A DNA stretch of 5,271 nt from Acidobacteriota bacterium (lineage in GTDB: Bacteria; Acidobacteriota; Terriglobia; Terriglobales; Acidobacteriaceae): NCBI GenBank assembly GCA_021779695.1, contig JAJYAE010000309.1, positions 1-5,271 of the forward strand, in the 5' to 3' direction. Positions 1 through 5,271 of this stretch are shown here, piece after piece. Under the pieces are notes generated by a model, which saw nothing but the letters and a program-made list of their open reading frames with translations, was not told the DNA's origin and did no database searches. The position numbers and the translations under genes are program-made. The stretch's first letter is position 1; every line of letters starts with the position of its first letter.

Positions 1-1215
1 GCGCTCCATCGACAAGCCGCCGAGGCCATCTTCGCCAAGGGTCTCGCCTATCGCGACTTCACACCCGCCCACGCCGGGGACGACAATCAGTCCGGTCCGC
101 AGGGTGCATGGCTCTTCAATTCGGGGATGCGTGAACTCTCCCGCGAAGAATCTGACCGCCGCGTCGCCGCCGGTGAGCCCTTTGCACTGCGCTATCGCGT
201 TCCCCGCGGCACGGATCGCGCCCTACGCTTCATCGACGGCGTTTACGGCGAGCAATCGAAAATCGCGGATGAGGTCGAGGACTTCGCCCTTTTGCGCAGT
301 GACGGCATGCCGACTTACCATCTCGCTTCCTGTGTCGACGACGCCGATCTGCGCATCAGTCACATCATTCGTGGACAGGATCACCTCACCAACACCTTCA
401 AGCACCTGCTCATTTTTGAAGCTCTTGAAGCAGAGGCCCCTCACTTTGCTCACCTCCCTCTGCTCGTCGCCCCAGACGGCGCCAAGCTTTCCAAGCGTAA
501 ACACGGCCCCGTCGTAAGCGTCACAACCTACCGCGATGCCGGCTTCTTGCCCCAGGCCTTCATCAACTTCCTGTGCCTTCTTGGCTGGTCTCCCAAAAAC
601 GACCGCGACTTCCTGACCTTGGACGAGATCCGCGACCTCTTCACCCTCGAGGGCGTGAACCGCGCCAATGCAGTGGTCAACTTCACCGATGCAGATCCCT
701 TCGATCCCAAAGCGGTCTGGCTCAACGCCGAGCATCTGCGCGCCCTCCCCGTCGAAGAACTGAGCGCCATGCTTACACCATTTTTCGAGCAGGCGGGCTT
801 CCATCCCTCCCCGAAAATGGTGGCTGCTGTCACGCCGCTCATTCGCGAACGGATCAAGCTCCTTCGGGATGCCGCGCCCGCCGCCGACTTTTTCTTTCTC
901 TCAGAACTGCCGCCCTATGATCCGGCCGAGCTGATTCCTCAGAAAGGCGACGCTGCACTGGCTGCGCGCGTGCTCCAGCACGCGGAGCAGGTTCTCGCCA
1001 CGACCACTTTCGAGCACGCTCCTCTGGAATCGGCACTGCGCGAGGCCGCCGCGGCGCTCGGCCTCAAGGCGGGTCCGATGTTCCAGCCGATCCGCGTCGC
1101 TGTATGCGGTCGCAAAAACGCACCACCGCTCTTTGAAACCATGGCCGTCCTCGGCCGCGATGTGTGCCTGCCCCGCATCCGCCAGGCAATCGCCAAACTC
1201 GCCGCGCTCGCTTAA
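1..1215 (+). CDS. gltX: Glutamyl-tRNA synthetase (GluRS), 5'-truncated by the window edge
   Basis: This cytoplasmic class I aminoacyl-tRNA synthetase joins glutamate to tRNA-Glu using ATP. The reading frame is open from base 1 to the TAA at 1213-1215, giving 404 residues. The family usually has about 470-500, so roughly the first 70-100 residues, with the HIGH motif, lie outside the window. An ATG at 127 is internal, because the codons before it already read as GluRS ([20 protein letters not shown]). Visible landmarks are RGQDHLTNT at residues 124-132, the KLSKR form of the KMSKS ATP-binding loop at 162-166 (bases 484-498), and the LGW segment after it. The helical anticodon-binding half ends with [14 protein letters not shown], typical of the family. 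The C-x-C zinc site that some GluRS enzymes carry after the 'AYR' segment is absent. The gene is 32 bases upstream of glnS on the same strand, so the two are probably co-transcribed. Identification is firm. Whether the enzyme discriminates against tRNA-Gln cannot be read from the sequence. Confidence 0.96.
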   Translation, partial: ALHRQAAEAIFAKGLAYRDFTPAHAGDDNQSGPQGAWLFNSGMRELSREESDRRVAAGEPFALRYRVPRGTDRALRFIDGVYGEQSKIADEVEDFALLRSDGMPTYHLASCVDDADLRISHIIRGQDHLTNTFKHLLIFEALEAEAPHFAHLPLLVAPDGAKLSKRKHGPVVSVTTYRDAGFLPQAFINFLCLLGWSPKNDRDFLTLDEIRDLFTLEGVNRANAVVNFTDADPFDPKAVWLNAEHLRALPVEELSAMLTPFFEQAGFHPSPKMVAAVTPLIRERIKLLRDAAPAADFFFLSELPPYDPAELIPQKGDAALAARVLQHAEQVLATTTFEHAPLESALREAAAALGLKAGPMFQPIRVAVCGRKNAPPLFETMAVLGRDVCLPRIRQAIAKLAALA

Positions 1216-1227
1216 GCGCAAAATGAT

Positions 1228-1237
1228 GGAGTGAAGG
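1228..1237 (+). promoter_or_regulatory. Ribosome binding site of glnS
   Basis: The purine-rich stretch GGAGTGAAGG ends 10 bases before the glnS ATG at 1248. The GGAG core is rather far upstream and the AAGG part is better spaced, so the site is modest. It supports ATG 1248 as the start, which also gives an N-terminus of about the length expected for bacterial GlnRS. No promoter is apparent in the 32-base gap, which fits read-through from gltX. Confidence 0.55.
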
Positions 1238-1247
1238 TATCCCTACA

Positions 1248-2954
<1,707 letters not shown>

Positions 2955-3008
2955 AAAGCGCCCGCTCATCCCTCGACTGTCATTCGGCTTCGCTTGTATG
3001 GCGCGCCG

Positions 3009-4097
3009 CTATCGCGCCTGGACCACAGGCAGCCCCGCAATATTCAAGCGGATTCGATACACGCTCGAGCTCGCGGTGATGTAGAGCGTCTTCCGGTCCG
3101 CTCCGCCCCAGGCCACATTCGACGTACGTTCCGGCAGCACAATCGTCGCCAGTGGCTTGCCTTCTGGCGAAAAAATCCACACTCCGCCGGGACCGGCACT
3201 GTAGATGTTCCCATCCACATCCACCTTCATCCCATCCGGAGCACCCACCCGCGGATCTGATGTTGCGTCGTACAGCAGCTTTCCATCCGTCAACGTGCCG
3301 TCCGGCCGCACCGTATACCGCATCCATATCTTCTTCGGTTCGGAGTTGTCCACGTAGAGATATTTCTCGCCGGGTGAAAACGCAATTCCGTTTGGTCGTG
3401 TCAAATCACCCACCAGCAATTGCACCGCCCCCCGATCCGCGGGCGTGCCCGGCTTGTGCTCCAGAGCCCCGTCAATCCGATAGACGCCATTCACCTTCAG
3501 TTGCTTTTCCTTGTCCTGGTCGGTCTGCGTCCGCAGTCCGTACGGCGGATCAGTGAAATACAGCGATCCATCTGACCGATACACCAGATCATTCGGACTA
3601 TTCAACTTTTTGCCCTGATACGCATCTGCAAGCACCGTCTGTGCGCCCTTCGGGCTCACCGACTCAAACCGGTACACATCCCTCTGTGCGTGCCCGGCCA
3701 CCGTCAGGCGTCCGCGCGCATCCAGTGTCATTCCGTTGGAGCCCGACTCCGGGCCGCCATACGGCTCTTTGCCCAAATAGCCACTCGGCTGCTGGAAAAT
3801 CGTCACGCCACCGCCGGGGGTCCACACGCGGATGGAGTCGCTTGGAATCTCTGCAAAGAATAGCCGCCCCTTAACCCACACCGGGCCTTCCACCCATTTG
3901 AATCCCGTGGCCACTCGTTCGAGCTTTGCATCCTTGGGAATGATTCGGTCCACTGCGGCCGCATCCAGCCGGTCAATCTTCAGCGGAACCACCGTCACCG
4001 CGGAAGCCGCATTGGACTGCGCCGGTGCCTCTGCACACACTCCCAGCGCGATTGCACCTGCCAGTGCCCACATCCGTCCGCATCTCCATCCAACCAT
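3009..4097 (-). CDS. Exported SMP-30/gluconolactonase/LRE family protein
   Basis: Predicted exported six-bladed beta-propeller of 362 residues, related to SMP-30/regucalcin and gluconolactonases, which use one divalent metal to open sugar lactones. The true substrate is unknown. A signal peptide is clear: basic residues (R5, R8), a hydrophobic core (about 9-21) and a probable cleavage after A-P-A near residue 26. Family metal-site positions appear intact: Glu70 in VEGPVW, the NSPNDLVY segment (166-173), Asn236 in RPNGIAFSPGEKYLYV, and Asp288 in GAPDGMKVDVDGNIY. The C-terminus has the family segment SNVAWGGADRKTLYIT. The frame stays open to an ATG at 4175 (388 residues). I prefer ATG 4097 because GGGAGG stands seven bases before it and the signal peptide then starts properly. 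The gene lies 126 bases downstream of the hpnB-like gene on the same strand and converges on glnS. A role in sugar or lactone breakdown in the periplasm is plausible but only inferred. Family assignment is firm. Confidence 0.92.
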   Translation of the reverse strand: MVGWRCGRMWALAGAIALGVCAEAPAQSNAASAVTVVPLKIDRLDAAAVDRIIPKDAKLERVATGFKWVEGPVWVKGRLFFAEIPSDSIRVWTPGGGVTIFQQPSGYLGKEPYGGPESGSNGMTLDARGRLTVAGHAQRDVYRFESVSPKGAQTVLADAYQGKKLNSPNDLVYRSDGSLYFTDPPYGLRTQTDQDKEKQLKVNGVYRIDGALEHKPGTPADRGAVQLLVGDLTRPNGIAFSPGEKYLYVDNSEPKKIWMRYTVRPDGTLTDGKLLYDATSDPRVGAPDGMKVDVDGNIYSAGPGGVWIFSPEGKPLATIVLPERTSNVAWGGADRKTLYITASSSVYRIRLNIAGLPVVQAR

Positions 4098-4223
4098 TCC
4101 TGAACCTCCCAACTCAATTGCGCGCATCGCCCCATCCACACATGCGACGAGCCTCGCAAGTGTTGCAGATTGCACCCGGCCCCATCAAGCGCGTCACACA
4201 TCCAGTCCGCGCGTGCCAATCCT
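4098..4223 (-). other. Intergenic gap between the hpnB-like gene and the SMP-30 gene
   Basis: These 126 bases carry the ribosome binding site at the downstream end. They have no convincing -35/-10 pair: TTGGCA near the hpnB stop has no good -10 partner 17 bases on. A 5-base-pair stem, TGCGA/TCGCA (4143-4147 with 4154-4158), has no T-run and is too weak to call a terminator. An 8-base word (gccccatc on the plus strand, at 4129-4136 and 4179-4186), each copy followed shortly by cacacat, occurs twice. With no terminator visible, read-through from hpnB to the lactonase gene is possible. Confidence 0.4.
4105..4110 (-). promoter_or_regulatory. Ribosome binding site that fixes the SMP-30 gene start at 4097
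   Basis: Read on the minus strand, GGGAGG is followed by seven bases (TTCAGGA) and then ATG at 4097-4095. This is a strong Shine-Dalgarno match with good spacing. The upstream in-frame ATGs at 4175 and 4127 would place extra, non-signal-like residues ahead of the signal peptide. Confidence 0.75.
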
Positions 4224-5271
4224 CTACACTGCAGGCCGTGCCGGGTAAACACGATCCTTCCAGCCACCACCTCGCCCTGCATGGAACCGGATTGCAGAGA
4301 TCACTGTAGCGCACAGATAAAAAGCACCAATCCCCGGCAGTGCAAATCCCCACAAAGGCGACCGGCGATAACGACGCAGCGTAGGCTGATAAGCGCCCGA
4401 CATCATACCCCACGTCAGAAGTCCCAAACCGCGCGGAAGCCCTTTTGCCAAAACAGCCAGCACCGGAGGGACTCCATAGAGAACCGTCATCCCCACCACG
4501 CAGCCCAGCAGGATCCATGGCGAATGATCGAGCTGCTCATAAGCCGTACGCGCAATCATGTTCCCCACGTCCCGCCAATTTGCACAGACACGTTGCGACG
4601 CTGCAAGCTCGCTGTGACCAAGCCACAGTCTTCCACCGGTCGACTGAATCTCCCGCGCCAGCGCGCAGTCGTCAATAAGCCGTCCGCGGATGCGGGCAAC
4701 GCCCTCAATGCGATCCAGCGTCGCACGCCGGATCAGCATGGTGCCTCCCGCAGCTCCCGCCACGCGCTTCGCAGAGCTTGCGACCCAGTCGAACGGATAC
4801 AGCATCTGGAAGAAGAACACAAACGCCGGGATGAACGCCCGTTCGGCCAGCGTCTCGCAACGGAGACGCACCATCTCAGACACAAGGTCGAGATCCTCCA
4901 CCTCTGCCTTCGCAACCAGGGTCGAAATGTGCTCCGGGCGGTGTTCCACGTCGGCGTCCGTCAGCAGCACGTAGTCGGCCGCCTGCACCACGGCCTGCGC
5001 AAGCCCCTGATGAATCGCCCAGAGCTTGCCGCTCCAGCCATCCTCCAACGGCAGGCCTTGCACAACCTTGAGCCGTGCATCTTGGGCCAGCGCCGCCGCA
5101 ATTGTGCCTGTCCCATCCGCGCTGCCATCATCCACCAGCACAACTGACAACTCCCCTGCATAGTCCTGTCGCAGAAGCGACTCGAGACTCCGCTCAATGC
5201 TCGCAGCCTCGTTGCGCGCGGGGATCACAACTGCAACCTTTGCCGCGCGGGACGGAAAGCACACCGGCAGA
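4224..5271 (-). CDS. hpnB: HpnB-like hopanoid-associated glycosyltransferase (GT2 family), 5' end outside the window
   Basis: Membrane-bound family 2 glycosyltransferase of the type called HpnB, found in hopanoid gene clusters. Its exact sugar donor and acceptor are not established. Numbering from a GTG at 5264, the GT-A fold begins with VAVVIPARNEA (10-20). VVLVDDGSADGT (41-52) is the nucleotide-binding strand, GWSGKLWAIHQG (76-87) follows, and LLTDAD (100-105) is the DXD-like metal site. RLIDDCALA (195-203) supplies the probable catalytic acids. HpnB-type signatures are MVRLRCET (131-138), IPAFVFFFQMLYPF (145-158), AAGGTMLIRR (171-180) and a C-terminal RGGGWKDRVY (331-340). Hydrophobic stretches at about 251-273, 281-293 and 304-325 look like membrane segments. 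HpnB proteins usually have a hydrophobic N-terminal segment before the GT domain. Here the frame stays open to the window edge and no ribosome binding site precedes the GTG, so the start is probably outside. The stop is TAG at 4224-4226. The GT2 assignment is very firm. The HpnB subtype rests on recognised motifs and not on a search. Confidence 0.88.
   Translation of the reverse strand, partial: LPVCFPSRAAKVAVVIPARNEAASIERSLESLLRQDYAGELSVVLVDDGSADGTGTIAAALAQDARLKVVQGLPLEDGWSGKLWAIHQGLAQAVVQAADYVLLTDADVEHRPEHISTLVAKAEVEDLDLVSEMVRLRCETLAERAFIPAFVFFFQMLYPFDWVASSAKRVAGAAGGTMLIRRATLDRIEGVARIRGRLIDDCALAREIQSTGGRLWLGHSELAASQRVCANWRDVGNMIARTAYEQLDHSPWILLGCVVGMTVLYGVPPVLAVLAKGLPRGLGLLTWGMMSGAYQPTLRRYRRSPLWGFALPGIGAFYLCATVISAIRFHAGRGGGWKDRVYPARPAV

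Noticed and set aside
223..804. Minus-strand open frame (193 codons) inside gltX
   Set aside because: Antisense to conserved GluRS sequence including the KLSKR loop, with no independent support. It is a shadow frame.
127..1215. gltX starting at the ATG at 127
   Set aside because: The codons from base 1 to 126 in the same frame read as conserved GluRS sequence, and the catalytic N-terminal part would otherwise be missing. The gene simply begins before the window.
4035..4046. Possible lipoprotein lipobox (L-G-V-C) in the SMP-30 signal peptide
   Set aside because: The residue before the cysteine is valine, whereas a lipobox needs a small residue (G, A or S). The A-P-A site further on suits ordinary signal peptidase I.
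4143..4158. Small stem TGCGA/TCGCA downstream of hpnB as a terminator
   Set aside because: Only five base pairs and no T-run on either side, so I do not call it a terminator.
4170..5147. Long plus-strand open frame (325 codons) opposite the hpnB-like gene
   Set aside because: The translation is rich in R, H, P and Q with no domain-like pattern, and it is antisense to a clearly recognisable glycosyltransferase. It is a shadow frame of GC-rich coding DNA.

Overview
The window holds four protein genes on two convergent strands. Coding density is high, with no mobile element, CRISPR array or RNA gene visible. The base composition is fairly GC-rich. The tight gltX-glnS pair, a hopanoid-type glycosyltransferase and an exported SMP-30-type lactonase together suggest a Gram-negative, hopanoid-making soil bacterium. 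Acidobacteriota (class Terriglobia) is my best guess, but this is inferred from gene content and protein style and not proven by any marker here.

Plus strand, 1-2954: the 3' part of a glutamyl-tRNA synthetase gene (gltX, start outside the window) is followed after 32 bases by a complete glutaminyl-tRNA synthetase gene (glnS). The spacing and shared orientation suggest one transcript. Together they charge tRNA-Glu and tRNA-Gln directly, so the cell would not need the transamidation route to make Gln-tRNA, although that route could still serve tRNA-Asn.

Junction, 2955-3008: a short convergent intergenic stretch. A GC-rich hairpin straddles the glnS stop codon. It is followed by a T-rich run only when read on the minus strand, so it looks like the terminator of the minus-strand genes, placed inside the end of glnS.

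Minus strand, 5271-3009: the glycosyltransferase gene (hpnB-like, its 5' end outside the window) comes first, then a 126-base gap, then an exported six-bladed beta-propeller protein of the SMP-30/gluconolactonase family. The two may be co-transcribed and share the terminator at the glnS end. HpnB-type proteins are found with hopanoid genes, so other hopanoid genes may lie beyond the right edge.

I see no clear previously undescribed system. The points most worth a second look are the terminator embedded in glnS, the pairing of hpnB with an exported lactonase-like protein, and the absence of zinc-site cysteines in the GluRS.
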